DNA of 64,000 nucleotides from Polytrichum commune (GCA_950295325.1 OX485804.1:45136001-45200000); one strand, 5' to 3'. Counted from the stretch's first letter, positions 33,403-51,490 are shown. The notes: generated by a model from the sequence alone, not told the origin. Program-made: numbers and translations.

Positions 33403-36366
33403 TCACCGACCCATCTCTGACATAAACCTTTCATACTCTGACTCCACTGCATTACTCTGCCCACCTGATGCTGGAGGGGCACCAACATTTCCACCCCATG
33501 TTGGAGGAGCTGCAGCACCACCAGACGTTGGTGGTGGTGGAGGGACAGGTGGGGCACTACTAGGAGGGGGTGGAGGAGGAGGATAGTAACCATGAAATTG
33601 AGTGGGGGCAGAGTACGCCCCCATCGCCGGAGGTGGTCCTCCTCCCATTGGGCCCCTGCTTCCTGGCCTTAAGCCCATTCCTCCTTGCCCACCTGGTGGC
33701 ATGCCACCCATTCCAGGTCCTGGAGGAGGTGGCCCTTGCCCTCCCCCATGCTGTCCTGGGGGACCTCCTTGTGATGGTGGTCCACCTGCATAGCCATTGT
33801 ATGCTCCACCATAATGAGGGGGTGCATATTGACCTCCCCCCTGAGGAGGAGGAGGGGGGCCAGACGGGTGGTGACCATACGGGTTTGTGCCTGCAGAGGG
33901 AGGTCCATATGCATTAAACGGAGGGTTGGGACCAGGAGGTGCACCCCATGGAGGAGGTGCACCCATATGTCCACCACCTGGTGGACCTCGGGGAGGTCCT
34001 CCACCTTGCATCTGAGGTGGATATCCACCACCTCCCATAGAGTCTCCACCACCTTGAGGAGGTCCTCCAGGTCCCCCACCAGGGCCCCTGGGAGGAGGAG
34101 CAGGTCCTGCCACCCTCACTGCCAGTACTCTACCCTCCAATCGATAGCCATTCATGTGACCTACTGCTGCAGTGGCAGATGCAGGGTCTGCATACTTTAC
34201 AAACCCATATCCCTTACTAGCACCGGTCAGACGATCCTTGATAACCTTCGCATCTTCCACTTGTCCGAAGGGCTGAAACAGTCGAATAAGACCCTCATCA
34301 TCCACTGTGCTTGGCAAGTAGCCAACATAAAGATTAGCATCGTCGTCCTTGTTGAATTTTCCTTTTGAACCACCTGAAAACGAGTTGCCAAAACCTTGGG
34401 TTTGTGACATGCCTCCCACACTCCTAGGAGCCCCCAACCCAGGTCCACCAGGAAAACCTCCAGCAGGGGCACCGCCACCACCACCTGCCCCAGGCCCTGG
34501 TCCACCAGGTCCTGTACCGGCAGAAACAAATCCTGCCATACCTCCAGCAGCACCGCCAACTGTACCTCCAGTCCACGGAAGGCTACCACTTCCCTGAGGT
34601 CCCGGTAAAGCCATAGTTGGTCCTGACTGTCGATTGGAGCCAACCTCTCCAGTGCTATTTCCTCCTCCACCTCCACTGCCAGGTCGAGTGCCACCATCAG
34701 GTCCACCCCCGCCAAGCTCTGCCAAGAAACTCTTGTATTCATCATCCATCTTGTTGCCCTGGGCTGAGCCTTTCATTGGACAATCAATTGTTGGATGCCC
34801 ACCATCACCACAAATGCGGCATGACACATCACTTTTAAAGGTAGAGTGCCTAGCAGGACATGCATACTGCCTATGCCCAGGTTCCCCGCAAAGGCGACAG
34901 TACTCATCATCCCGAATGGTTCCATTCAACGCTGCAAGCTCCCGTAGCTGAGTTCTTTTGTGTTCATTTCTTCCCTCTTCGACTGGAATCAATAGCTTTT
35001 CCACCATCCCTGCAGCCTTCTCTAGAGCGTCCTCCGTGTCTGCTTCCACAAGGACATGTAAATCCTCATTCTCCGAAGGATCAGGCTTCAAATCCCGTTT
35101 CTGAGCTGACCGACCTTCTTTCACCGAGCCCTTTCCACGGATAACAATCTTGGCCCCCGTCTCCTTTTCCATCCGCTTCTGAGTATTACCACGAGGCCCA
35201 ATAATGAGGCCGATGAAATTGTATCCTGGGTATTCTTTCACAGGTATGTAGAGCTTCTTATACTGTTTCAAGGGCCTGTAATCCGCAGGAGGCTTGAAAG
35301 CCGGGTTCTTTTTTATCAACATGGCAATCACCTCCTGTCTCTCCCTCGTCAACTTCTCTCGGGCTCTGTATTCTCGGGTATTGATCCTTATGCCCATGTT
35401 ATCATAAAGAGGCTCAGGGGAGGGTGACCGATTACCATCCTGAAGGAGGTCAATAACCATGCCTGTTTGCAGCTTCCTGTTGATTTCAAGTAACTTGATG
35501 TTGAGTGCTTGAAGTTCCGGATCTAGGTCAACTCCACCAGTAAGCTCCTTGACGAAATCCGGAAGCTGAATTTGACCAAGCAAAGGAACTTTCGGCTCAT
35601 CATCGGCCCATCGAGACTTCCGTTTCTTGCTTCCCGATCCTTCCACATCATTACCTTCACCGTCCCCTTCTGCCTGAGGACCCCATCGGCTCCGTCGTCT
35701 CTTACCAGAACTCCCCCCATCTCCAACTCCAGCCCCACTTTGCTCATTCGACACATCGTTCCCTCCTTCGCCTTGCACTCCTCTGCTGATGGCGCTTTTG
35801 TCATCCTCACTACCCAGAGCTCCACCTCCCACTCCTGCATACACATGTGGTTTCATATCTTCGCCAGTACCGTCATAGCCGCCCCCCTGACCATGTGCAT
35901 AGCCCACGTTCCTAGCCCCTTGCATATTCTCGTACGGATTGTAACCTCCAATAGCACCCTCCCCACCACCCAGTGTTCCATCCACTCTAGCGCCTTCGTA
36001 CTGAGAGTACTCCTGCTTCACTTGCTGATGCTGTTCATATCCCCCAGGTAAACCATACGACATGTTACTGACCTGCTGCTGTTGCGACCATGGGGCTTGC
36101 GTTTTTCCCTCCTGCTCCTGCCCACCATACGAGCCATATCCATACCCATGCGCTTGCCCATTCTGGATACCATAGCCATCGGCACTTCCATAGCCATTCG
36201 TCTCTTGCTTAATCCAGGGCGCTACAGCGTTAGGCTCCTGGTGCACCTGCTGCTGCTGATGCTGATGTGCAGCAGCTGCTTGCTTCTCAAGCCCGGCCAA
36301 AAAGGCCTCCGCAGCAGAAACTGCTCCCACTTGATCCATACCTAAATACTCCGCACCTTTTCCCAA
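33403..36366 (-). CDS. SF1: Splicing factor 1 / branchpoint-binding protein (plant type with RRM)
   Basis: A single 987-residue frame. SF1 binds the intron branch point and the large U2AF subunit in the early spliceosome, in the nucleus. Residues 1-220 are Gln/Gly-rich. Two basic-Trp motifs, RRRSRWG (about 223-229) and KKRKSRWAD (about 247-255), resemble the U2AF ligand motif. A helix-hairpin region with RSPSPEP, the SF1 phosphorylation-site pattern, lies near 313-319. KH-QUA2 is about 365-470 ([26 protein letters not shown]). Two CCHC knuckles use C490/C493/H498/C503 and C516/C519/H524/C529. An RRM is about 677-755, with LYVGYL and KGYGFVKY. The C-terminal 230 residues are Pro/Gly-rich, ending [13 protein letters not shown]. 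The RRM is typical of plant SF1; animal and yeast forms lack it. It is longer than the roughly 800-residue Arabidopsis protein because of the Gly/Pro regions. Confidence 0.97.
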   Translation of the reverse strand: MGKGAEYLGMDQVGAVSAAEAFLAGLEKQAAAAHQHQQQQVHQEPNAVAPWIKQETNGYGSADGYGIQNGQAHGYGYGSYGGQEQEGKTQAPWSQQQQVSNMSYGLPGGYEQHQQVKQEYSQYEGARVDGTLGGGEGAIGGYNPYENMQGARNVGYAHGQGGGYDGTGEDMKPHVYAGVGGGALGSEDDKSAISRGVQGEGGNDVSNEQSGAGVGDGGSSGKRRRSRWGPQAEGDGEGNDVEGSGSKKRKSRWADDEPKVPLLGQIQLPDFVKELTGGVDLDPELQALNIKLLEINRKLQTGMVIDLLQDGNRSPSPEPLYDNMGIRINTREYRAREKLTRERQEVIAMLIKKNPAFKPPADYRPLKQYKKLYIPVKEYPGYNFIGLIIGPRGNTQKRMEKETGAKIVIRGKGSVKEGRSAQKRDLKPDPSENEDLHVLVEADTEDALEKAAGMVEKLLIPVEEGRNEHKRTQLRELAALNGTIRDDEYCRLCGEPGHRQYACPARHSTFKSDVSCRICGDGGHPTIDCPMKGSAQGNKMDDEYKSFLAELGGGGPDGGTRPGSGGGGGNSTGEVGSNRQSGPTMALPGPQGSGSLPWTGGTVGGAAGGMAGFVSAGTGPGGPGPGAGGGGGAPAGGFPGGPGLGAPRSVGGMSQTQGFGNSFSGGSKGKFNKDDDANLYVGYLPSTVDDEGLIRLFQPFGQVEDAKVIKDRLTGASKGYGFVKYADPASATAAVGHMNGYRLEGRVLAVRVAGPAPPPRGPGGGPGGPPQGGGDSMGGGGYPPQMQGGGPPRGPPGGGHMGAPPPWGAPPGPNPPFNAYGPPSAGTNPYGHHPSGPPPPPQGGGQYAPPHYGGAYNGYAGGPPSQGGPPGQHGGGQGPPPPGPGMGGMPPGGQGGMGLRPGSRGPMGGGPPPAMGAYSAPTQFHGYYPPPPPPPSSAPPVPPPPPTSGGAAAPPTWGGNVGAPPASGGQSNAVESEYERFMSEMGR

Positions 36367-37100
36367 ATCCTCTTCAGAGCGTCCAAAGCGATACCAGCAC
36401 TAACATTGGCAAGCACCAACAATAGAGGGGGGGGAAATAGCTCTACAAAACACCCTCCTCCCTTCTCCTCCAACTGCTCTTCCTCCAAAAACGTCTTCTC
36501 GGCGCCAATGACTGTAACACAAACACAACCCTCAACTCGGTCAATTTTGACACTTCGCGCTTATGCTCATCAACACACAACTCGGTCAAATTCTTCTACC
36601 CAAAAATTCTCACCCTAGCCCCAAGCTAGGGTTTCATGTTCACCCTAAAACTTAATGAAACCCTCCCTCTCTCCCTCTCTCTCTACACATCAAGTTACAT
36701 AACCAAAAAGAGGCCACAAGAACGGCAACAAACTGACGAACTATGCCACCAACCTGCGACGATGAGCTACCACCGGGAACAGTGCGGGTCAACCTGTAAC
36801 CCTAGAAACGCGAAACCTGGAGTCCATGCGCTGGGGAGCGCGGCACGCGTGAGAATCTGGATATGGGAACTTAGTAGCTCTCAAGCAACGGCCTCAGATG
36901 TGAGAGAAGAGAAAGGAGATGAGTGAAAGGAAGGAAGGGAAGGAAGGAAGCCAGCCGAGAGAAAGGACGAGAGGCGAGGCCTAGAATCTCGTAAGCAAGC
37001 TCAGACGCTCGTCGCGGGCACCACAAAACACCCAATAGCACAGAACGTGACGGAGTGAGTAAAAAGAGTTAAAGAGCGGGCGCCACGATAGCCAAGTGTG
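36367..37100 (-). promoter_or_regulatory. SF1 5' leader and promoter region
   Basis: A pyrimidine-rich tract on the plus strand (about 36661-36687, CCCTCCCTCTCTCCCTCTCT) lies 300 bp upstream of the ATG; on the transcribed strand it reads as a GA-rich stretch typical of plant 5' leaders. Telomere-box-like CCCTAGCTTGG/AAACCCTAG words occur near 36615-36650. A GGAA microsatellite is at 36927-36950. No clear TATA box was found. Confidence 0.4.
36927..36950. repeat. (GGAA)n microsatellite
   Basis: AAGGAAGGAAGGGAAGGAAG-type run upstream of SF1. Confidence 0.9.
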
Positions 37101-39206
37101 AACCGGGTCTTCTCTCTCGCTGTACTTTACTTACAAGTTGGTTAAGTTGCCCCCAACTCTACGCCATCTCTTTCTTTTGTTAGAGGGTCTAATTCGGTTA
37201 CTTGTGTATCTCAAATGGAACACCTATATTTGAGTGGCATGCGGTTACGTGTGGATCTAAGAACGGACACCAAAAAGACACATGTCTAGTTAAAAGGTAG
37301 TGTATTATGTAGCAAGTGAGGCCCAAGAGATAGGGCATTATCAAAAATAAGGACCTCCTAAGGGTGGGAGCCTGAACGGGGAGGTCTTTCTATAAAGGGC
37401 CTCATTGCACGTAAAGACCTAAGCAGTTATGGAAAATCAAAATGCTCTCAAGGTTTTATGATAAGTCAAATTGTCTGGAGAGAGATTACATGATGTGAGG
37501 TGCCTTGAAGTAACAAACAAACATTAGGGCCAAGTTTTTATGTGTCCATTCTAACTTTTAAGTTCAACAAACAAATTAAATAAAATAAAATAATTAAATA
37601 CCTTGCTTTCATTATGAATAGATACTTATATCACGAGCTTTGAAAATTATGAGAAAAATCACTACCGGCACAATTGGATTTGCTAATTATTGGACACTAA
37701 TCGCATATTTCATATTCTACAAGAAGTAGGTGCAAAGCCAAAAAAATGCTCAATAGAGGCCCGCTTACATATGCATTTGGCTCTAAAGGATGTGGGGGAA
37801 GGGTGTTAAAAGGAAAAATTAAAATTCAATACTCAATTATAAAATGTCCCAAGGGTGCATACCTTAGAGTGATTGGTATTGGTATGACAAAAAATTATTT
37901 AATTTTGGGAAAAAAAAAGTTGCCACATGTCATGTCCTCGTGTGTCAAGACCATGTGTCAATCCAACGTGGAAATTGACTTTTGGAACTCAAAGTGTTGA
38001 ACCAAACAACCCTCTACAATAAGTGATGCCATGAATTTTGCAACAGTGTATCAACAAATATTTTGTAGGTATCAATACTAGTAACAAAACATGTGGTACC
38101 TCGTGGATGTTGTATCTATATATGTAGAAGTGCCTCTATTGAGGCTTGGGTGAATATAACAATTCTAAAAATAAATGCCAAAATATTTTTTAAATGATAG
38201 ACACAAATTGTTGGAATTACTTCAGTTCACCTCAGATAATTGCCGAAAGATGGTCAATATCCACTCTACCCATGCTTATTTAGGGTTAATAATCCACTAT
38301 AAGGGACTATATAGAGGAGGAGTTTGCATTATGTTCCGAGGCGTCCTTAGTCATTGCAAAGAATATGGGTTAATATGTAATTGCAAGACTATGTATTAAG
38401 AACTTGGTCTACGTCCTTAATACATTTTCGGACCTCGATTCCACATATAAAATGCACTTATATGGAATTGTGCCCAACTAGAAAAAGTAGATATGTGAAA
38501 CAAAGCACTACATCCCAAAACAGCCTTGTGAGTTGAAATTTTTGTGTAAAATATATGAACGAATTCCAGCAAGCATTTTCAAGAAGTGGGGAGGTTTGAA
38601 GAGATAATGCGTTATGAACAAATTTTTAGAGATTGATTGAGCTAAAAAGAAAAGAAAAAAATCGGAGTTGTGTTAGACCAAAAAAACTTATACAATAAAA
38701 TATAGTCCCACCTTCTACAAACAAGGGAACGTGGCTTTGCCACGAGAGGCTCTATCCTAAAATGAAAATTTGAATATTTGGAATAATCAATGTTTATATG
38801 AAAGGAGATGTTGATGGGTTGTTGGTAAATACTAGAAGAGTATTTGGGAGTTTAAATACAATATAGATTGGTTTGTATATATATGGTTAATAAGCCTCAG
38901 TTACATCAACTTTGCAATCAATTTGGGCACATTTGACCATATATGATGTAGTTGAGATCTAGATTTTGTAGTGCTTGCATAACATAGAGACTTCAAAATT
39001 AAATGCATCTACAATGTCGAAGAGATGTTTATTTTTTTAGTGATTATTGTTTTTCTAAGAAATTTACATTGAATTTTGCCAAAACTATGGTCGGACAATA
39101 TTCAAGTGAAGTTTGCATTAATATTTTGAGCGCGTTAAAAAATGCAGGTAATGAACATGAATGAGCCATATAAACACATATAATTGTAAGCTTTAATTAT
39201 AATTTT
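37101..39206. other. Intergenic region, no gene recognised
   Basis: Near 37180-37320 is part of the MITE-like dispersed family (GGGTCTAATTCGGTTACTTG..CACCTATATTTGAGTGGCATG). The open frames at 37746-38000 and 38175-38399 match nothing I know. AT content rises toward 39200. Confidence 0.45.
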
Positions 39207-40850
39207 TTAATTGGTGTTAAATATGATTGCTATGTACTTCGAGCCATTATTGGTCTTTGTGAAGAAATATTCTAGGTACATGTGTTTGTCATACATCATC
39301 ATTAATCCATGATGATCATGTATTAAAAAGTATAAATATTTTGTTATATTTATATATTTATCAACGTTTATCAATGATTCGTGTAATCTTGTTTCCATAA
39401 GACATAAATAATGAGACATTTTGAGGTTATGATCATGTTTGATGTCCTCAAAATATAGTTGCAAAGAAGTTGTATTTAATGTTTGTATATTTACATAAGA
39501 ACGTTGTAAATCCTTCAAGCAAGGAATTGATGATTTCCAACTTCAAGTGGTTTTTACTCTATTCATTTCTATATGCATTTTTCAATCCACATTAAAGTTC
39601 AAGGAGAATAGATAAATAGATAGATATAGTTTGAATGTTAGATAAAGTGGTGTAGGTAACTCCATGTCTCTTAACATTAGTAGGATCAAAAACAAATTCA
39701 TCTAGTGATAATTCTTGCGCTCGATGGATAGTTCTTCTTATTACAAGTTGACTTATAAATTGAAATCTTGTGATGGTATATGACGAATTTTTATCAATCA
39801 TCATGTCTTTAATGATAACTTGAACATGCATCTAACTTGAAACAATATTGTTTATGTGAAAATTATTTATCTTTTATCAAATACATTATTTATAGGTTCT
39901 TAAATTCATTTATATAATAATATCATCGCCATATTGTACATATTTTTAAGATATCGGCGGCTTCATTTATAGGACTATCGTATGTTACATAATTTCCAAC
40001 ACATAATTCCACCATACACTTTCTTTTAGCAAAGCAAAAAATACAAACCCTATAGTTTTTTGTTGGATCGTTTGGAAGTTTGAAAAATGACGGGCATGAT
40101 GGGTCATGAATGTGCATAGCTTTGAAAATGAAAGTTGGACCTATTGTTTTTGTGAATACATATTCACTATCTTTTTGCACTTTTGTATTTGTGTAATATA
40201 AATATAATTTTTTAAGATCTCCACATGATATATCTGAAAAAAATTTGAATTGATAAAGTCAATATCTTTAGTATTTTGTCTCAATTTATAAAATTTCTTT
40301 AAAATATTTATACATTAAATATTAAATTGTTGCATGACTTCATGTAGTTCATCATGATATATAGATGTTTGCCAAAATTTTGATGTTATTGCATTAATAT
40401 CATCATTTAAGCTTTGAAATATCTTTTTTTATTTTTTATTTTTTTTACAAACGAAGCTTGATAAAAATTGCTTGTCATAATATGGTTAGGATTCTTTTCA
40501 AGTCATTATGAATATGTTAATAAATTTTGGTTTATTGTCAATAACATTAAACATTCCAACACCAAAAAATGAAGTTTCCTCTATCAAAAGATATTCTAAT
40601 TATTTGTATTGACGTAAAGGTTTGCATCAAGTTTACATAAATAGATTTGATAAATTTTCAAACAATAGTTGAATGGGATTATGTAGTTTGGGTAACCTAT
40701 CAAATTAAATGTAACTTTGGCGTTAAATGTTATCAACATAGCTTCAAATTTTGTGAAATTCACAAAAAATTCTTTATTATATAATTTTATTAAAATCTTG
40801 ATTCATCAATTTCAAAGTGAAAGTGTTACTAGTTCCCGCACCACCGGTAA
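39207..40850 (-). pseudogene. Decayed Helitron2/Helentron-type protein: PIF1 helicase followed by APE endonuclease
   Basis: Reading the minus strand right to left, helicase landmarks appear in order but in changing frames with stops. They are a Walker A relic FTGGAGTSNTFTLKL at 40848-40805 (GKT changed to SNT), a Walker B-like ETSFFGVGMFNVID at 40580-40538, FWQTSIYHDELHEVMQQ near 40390-40330, then NILKKFYKLRQNTKDIDFINS. A VELCVGNYVTYDSPINEADI-like segment lies at 40180-39923, and the C-terminal helicase motif TIHRAQELSLDEFVFDPTNV..TYTTLS at about 39750-39640. Next, 39518-39207 encodes LNTTSLQLYFEDIKHDHNL..CLMETRL, the start of an APE-type endonuclease. A helicase followed by an endonuclease is the arrangement of Helentron proteins. 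The Rep nuclease and element ends were not identified. Confidence 0.7.
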
Positions 40851-41311
40851 AAAACAAACAGATGGGTACATCAAGATACAATGTTATAAAAATTTAATCG
40901 TTAATCTTCATTGAATATGAATATGAAGATAATACAATTTTTTTTTATTCTTTGATTTGATGAAATACGTGGAGAAAATACAAAATCAGATTTTAATTCA
41001 TAATATTCGAAAATATTAGTAGTATGTAAATTTTTTTTGTTTACAAAGCATAAATTTGCTACATATATATTAAACGCATTAGTGTGGATATTTGTAGGTT
41101 ATTTATTATTTCAAATATTTTTGTTGGATGAATTCGTAATTTACTATGTATAATTCCTTAGTAAGTCAATTTTTTTTTAAATTGATGTTTATAGATTATA
41201 TATTTTATTAATTTATTAAATTTTCAACCATAAATATTATTCAAAACATAAGTGAGCGATATTGATATAAAAATATTCCTTAAATTTATAACATGAATAT
41301 GATGTAGTTAA

Positions 41312-42060
41312 ATATAAAATAACAACTCAACATTCTAGTTTACATAAACCCTAAACCCTCAAAAAATACCCAACTACCTTTAAGGCTAGCTAATGTTTTT
41401 AGGCCCAGCAAGCTTCGATTACTCATAACTCTCACATATTAACTTCAAAACAATATTTAAAATACGAAAAGAAGCGCCTTGCAAATGCGCTCCTGGTGAG
41501 CCTACAATTGTACACAATGGACTCCGTATGAGAAAGATATGTCAAATTGAAGCTTGTTGGGTTTAGACCCAGCAAGCTTCAAACCTCAATAACTACCCAC
41601 AAAGACTGAAAGCTATTTCTAGGAGAGCCTTGCAAATGCGCTCCTAATGAGCCTAACATCATACATAATGAACTCCGTACGAGAAAGATATGTCAAATTG
41701 AAGCTTGTTGGGTTTAGACCCAGCAAGCTTCAAACCTCAATAACTACCCACAAAGATTGAAAATTATTTCTAGGAGCGCCTTACAAATGCGCTCCTAATG
41801 AGCCTAACATCATACACAATGGACTCCGTATGAGAAAGATATGTCAATTTGAAGTTTGTTGGGTTTAGGCTCAGCAAGCTTCAAACCTCAATAACTACCC
41901 ACAAAGACTGAAAGCTATTTCTAGGAGCCCCTTGCAAATGCGCTCCTAATGAGCCTAACATCATACACAATAGACTTCATATGAGAAAGTTTTTTCAAAT
42001 TTTTGAGGATTTAGGGTTTAGGGTTTATGTAAACTAGAATGTTGGGTTGTTATTATATAT
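41312..42060. mobile_element. 749-bp inverted-repeat element flanked by TTAA
   Basis: Terminal inverted repeats of about 50 bp match at 47 of 50 positions. The left starts ATATAAAATAACAACTCAAC and the right, reversed, starts ATATATAATAACAACCCAAC; both go on through ATTCTAGTTTACATAAACCC to a CCCTAAACCCT telomere-like end. TTAA flanks both sides (41308-41311 and 42061-42064), consistent with a TTAA target-site duplication. The inside is a tandem array, with no coding capacity. It is a non-autonomous DNA element; TTAA duplication is known for piggyBac-type transposons, but AT-rich surroundings make a chance TTAA possible. Confidence 0.75.
41404..41975. repeat. About 150-bp tandem repeat, four copies, inside the TTAA element
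   Basis: GACCCAGCAAGCTTC..CAAATGCGCTCCT..GAGCCTAACAT..GAGAAAGATATGTCAA recurs with a period of about 150 bp at 41404, 41571, 41721 and 41872. The first copy is the most diverged. Short palindromes (AAGCTTGTTGGGTTTAGACC against GGTTTAGACCCAGCAAGCTT) lie at each unit junction. Confidence 0.9.
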
Positions 42061-42064
42061 TTAA

Positions 42065-44537
42065 TAAGCTCAAACTGTTGATTGTGCATGCTATGTGTAA
42101 AGGTACATTAGAATAAAAAATACGAGTTTGACATATAATACGTTAAATTTTTTATTTCAAACAAATTATGATCTTTATAGATTTCTGGCAATTCAAAAAT
42201 TAGCAATCAAATCACTTTATCAAACCTTCACAAACCTCCGGTTGTAACACTTTATGACATATTATTTACATAATTTTGCTCATGCAAAACTTGACCGTTA
42301 TGCAAATCATATTAAGACGATGAATTTAATCTTCAACAACAACATAGTTATAATTTTTTGAATGAATCTTAATCATTCATTTAAATATGTGAAGTTTTTT
42401 TATGTAATTTAAAGTGATGATAAATTATAATGTAATAAATAAAAAATAAATCTATGAAATAAATACCTATATCATAATGGTAAGATGGTGAGACCAAGTG
42501 AAGGACAAAAGAAGATAATATTCAATCAATTGAATTTGGAGTGGAAAGAGATGAGAAATATGTGTTTTTAATATGAAGAATGTAAATAAAAATAAAAATA
42601 ATAATAATAATAATAATGTGTAGAGATTTAATCAAATTAAAAAAATGTATGTAAAGATTGAAACTATGATTAGAATTAATGGACAATGTATGTTATATTA
42701 TGCTAGAAATACAATATGTGGCCAACTAGAAATTACATAACATAGAATATCAACCAAAATTAGGATTTGGGTTATACTATATTTTACTTATAATATGGTA
42801 TAAATACATAAAAATAAACAAACTAATATGATAATATAAGAAGTTACATATATTGTGTATATATTTGATTATGTAAGTGTTAGGATTGATTTTTTATAAA
42901 TTTTTAATAAATAGTAACAAATATTAACATATAATGCAAAGTGATAACTATGAATATTTTAAATTAAATATATTGTATATTATAAATAATTAAAATTAAA
43001 ATGACTATAATTGAGAGATATTTCAAGTTTTAGAGGAACTACAAATTATATAAATATTTTAAATTTATAATATTGTAAATGAAAACCAGTGCCAAAAAGA
43101 ACTACTTCAATTGTATATTGGAAATCATAAATATTATAAATTGCAAATCGTGAATATTACATATTATAAATATCTTGAAATGTATAAATATTGCAAAGTA
43201 TATAGATACTACAAATTGTGTATATTTTGAAAATTATAAATGTTGAGAATTGTATATTAAATTTTATAAAAAAAATGACTAGACTAAATTATACTATATT
43301 ATGGTATATTAAGGTATATTATCCTATGGTATGCTTTAATATATATTATTCTACTACATAATACAACAACAACCAGAGCGGTAACAACATCAGCATGTGG
43401 AGTAATAACAACGAATTGAGCATAAACAAACAAGAACCGTAGGATGAACAACAAACACATCAAGTTTTCCAGTAATAATCATGTTCAAGATCAACTCCAA
43501 CAAGAACAGTATGTATAACAACAGTTCACCTTCGTATCTAATAGAAACCCGCAAAGATGTTGACCCTATGAACATTGGTTTTTGAATGGCAATTGTTGCA
43601 AATAATGTCACCAGCTGAACCAATATGAAGTTCATGTACGTGACAAATATTACACACCTTTTGGAAAGATGGGATAGAAGGACTGATAATGGATAACAAT
43701 CATGAAACTTGAAATCACAACAACAATTATAACAATTTTTAACATTGATACCCCTAGAATTTGCAATGACAATAAGAATAACAACAACAAACGTGAAAAA
43801 TTATATAAAGTGAAATCATAATATCAAAATATAAAGACAACAAAATAATTACAACAAAAATAGAATAAAATCACAACATGATATTACTTGCCTCTCTAGC
43901 TAATAGTCGCTTGAGTGATTGTAATTTTTGGTGAAGCGCACTGAGACAAGTGCAGACACCTGATGAACCCATCTTTAATGTTGACACCTTCCTTTATTAA
44001 GACATAACATTATTCAAATCCATAAGAGTATTTTGTGGGATGGACAATATTTTGCAAAATATTCCCCGCATTCACTTTGAACAAGGCAAGATAACATAAG
44101 GCACTAGAAGAAAATTTGTCCATTACAACCATCCCTTGCGACTTGGCCATTGGAAGTCATGACAAGACAATGCTGCGATTTTTGGATAATTGGTAACCAA
44201 AACCCTCCAGTCGCTAACCAAAATGATTTATTTATGCATATTTTTGTCACAACATTTGTTGCAATGGACAAATTTCCTTCTAGTGATTCGAACCTGTGCA
44301 ACAATGCCTACATGATTTTTAGTCATGCATGATAAACCACTATGACACAAACACCCAATGACATGTAGGTTGAAGTAGCTCTAAGTAACGCCATGTATGC
44401 AATACGGGTATCGCTTTGATGAGGTGGCGTGTTGTCTTGATTGAGCCATTGAAGATCACTCATCGTTGTTTCATGCCCAACCTTATGTATACATGAACTT
44501 TTTAATAGATAAATTAGGGGGTCCCAATGTGGGATGG
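42065..44537. other. Very AT-rich region, no intact gene
   Basis: Long stretches of A/T with AAT and TATA micro-repeats (for example 42588-42616). On the minus strand at about 43680-43595 a short stretch encodes CxxC-HVHELHIGSAGD-xxCNNC, two CxxC pairs that might be a relic of the transposon protein to the left. Nothing else is recognisable. Confidence 0.45.
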
Positions 44538-44561
44538 TTTTTTTTTTTTTTTTTTTTTTTT
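44538..44561. repeat. Poly-T tract (24 bases)
   Basis: An uninterrupted T run. It could be the poly-A tail of a minus-oriented retroelement or processed copy, but no adjacent coding relic was recognised. Confidence 0.95.
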
Positions 44562-46436
44562 GAATGGGAAAGGCGGCACTAGAAGAGGAAAATAAACAAT
44601 CTTTCATTGTGTTTCAGTTTATTGAACCATGTGAACCACATGCATTTATAGTAATCCCAATTGTTCTCTTTCGCGGGAATCAAGATGCTGGAGTAACATA
44701 GTTGGGATTCGATTATTGTTCACAATTTAAGATTGAATATGAGTACGCCTCTTAAGATGTCACGCGAGTCCATTTGATAAAAAAATAGAATATGTTTCAA
44801 TGTTAAAAACATTGTTATGAAGTGGAAGTTCGGGGTGGAACTTGAAAATCATTTTAAAATAAATGGAAACCAACATAACAAAGCTCCATTGTCTAATAAG
44901 GCACATAAATGGATTATATTTGTCTACCTTCTCTCACCAAACTTTTACAAGATTGAGCTTGAGCCTTGAGAACAAGACTCAAGTTGTGTGGGGAAAGGGC
45001 ATGGAACTTGCCAAAAGATAGTATATACATTTCGGAGGAACAAAGGTGCCAAAGTACATAATATCTACGAGTTTCATGTATAAAATCATGCATGTATCGC
45101 AAGCATGCACTGATCGTTATCTCATCAGTATACGAAGATATTGTAAACGTTCTCTCAACAAGAACAAAAGCATGGCCATATTCTAATATATCATGTCACA
45201 TTTCTTTTATATTGAGTGTCAACCAAACATACATACATCTACCAATCGCAATTCACAACATACATAAGGCATGTCGGCCTTTTGTGGTCATTCGTCTTGA
45301 TTGGACACCCATGTTCAAGGGATATATTGCAAGTTTTGTATGTAGTTTAGAATGGACTTTCAAAAATAAATAAATAACACCTATTACAATGAGATTAGAA
45401 TATGTGCTAAAATAAATACAACGATTACAAGTGGTTTCAATTGTTAAAGCATTCGGGAGTGTCTACATGTTAGCTCAAGGAAAAAGAGAATATCTTCACT
45501 TGACCACTTGTGACCTTTGCATCTTAACTCGGATTCTAAAACTTGAAATGACAATCCTCATACTACGCAATTTGTTAAAATTGAGAAAAATCCCCGATCC
45601 GATCCAACAACCAAAATTGTTTGTGGAGTATGGTCACATATAGATCACTATTGGATCTTATTTTGAAACTTACGTGGTTTATCAGACATCAACTCCTTAA
45701 AGAGTGGCACACACATCAACATGGAGCTTTGGAATGTTGCAACACAAAGACGACATTTTATGGGAACACTAGGGTACATAACATTATTAAGTAGTGTGTT
45801 CGTTCATGTGGGCCTTGAGAATATAGTGCATATTTATATTCAATCCGAGGCTCCTTGTACTAGGTTGGGACATCCCATGGTTATATTCTCAGGGCCTGAT
45901 TGAACAAACACACACTGCTTAATAATGATGTTATGTAGGATCTGACACAAATTAGCATCACAAAGATTTGCGTAATTGATAAACAGGTGCATTCACTTTT
46001 CTCTTTACAATACAGCTATGTCTGCCAGTAAAATAAAAATGAGTTGGATTGACTGTTCAAATGTACCCAACAGATTTTTTTTTCTGTTGAATGTTTTACA
46101 AATAAATATGTTCACAATGGACAAATCGTCCGGTAATCGTCGAAACTGTCACCCGAGATGGGTGAAAGTTGCAAAGCTCCTGCCTGTGGCGAAACTTCGG
46201 AGGAGCAAGCTTTCACGAGCCTCAAACACAGGAACTTGAAGAAGTAGTTGGTATGTTGCTTCAAGATTCCTCACATCTTCAAGACGCCCTCTTCTGAAGT
46301 GCTTCTGAATTCGCAACGCCAATGATTCGAGACATGAAACGTGCTATAAAATAAGCAAGACTTTATAGCCACACAGTCTCAAGTATGACGCCGGCAATTG
46401 GTGGAGATTGGTCTTTCGGAATCAGATCTCCAGCAC
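44562..46436. other. Intergenic region downstream of GDH
   Basis: No exon chain was found. Segments such as CTTGAGAATATAGTGCATATTTATATTCAATC look repeat-derived. Bases just left of 46437 are the likely GDH 3' untranslated region. Confidence 0.45.

Positions 46437-51490
<5,054 letters not shown>

Noticed and set aside
33570-34951. Plus-strand Pro/Gly-rich frames opposite SF1
   Set aside because: They are antisense shadows of the Pro/Gly-rich SF1 coding region, with no independent start context or domain.
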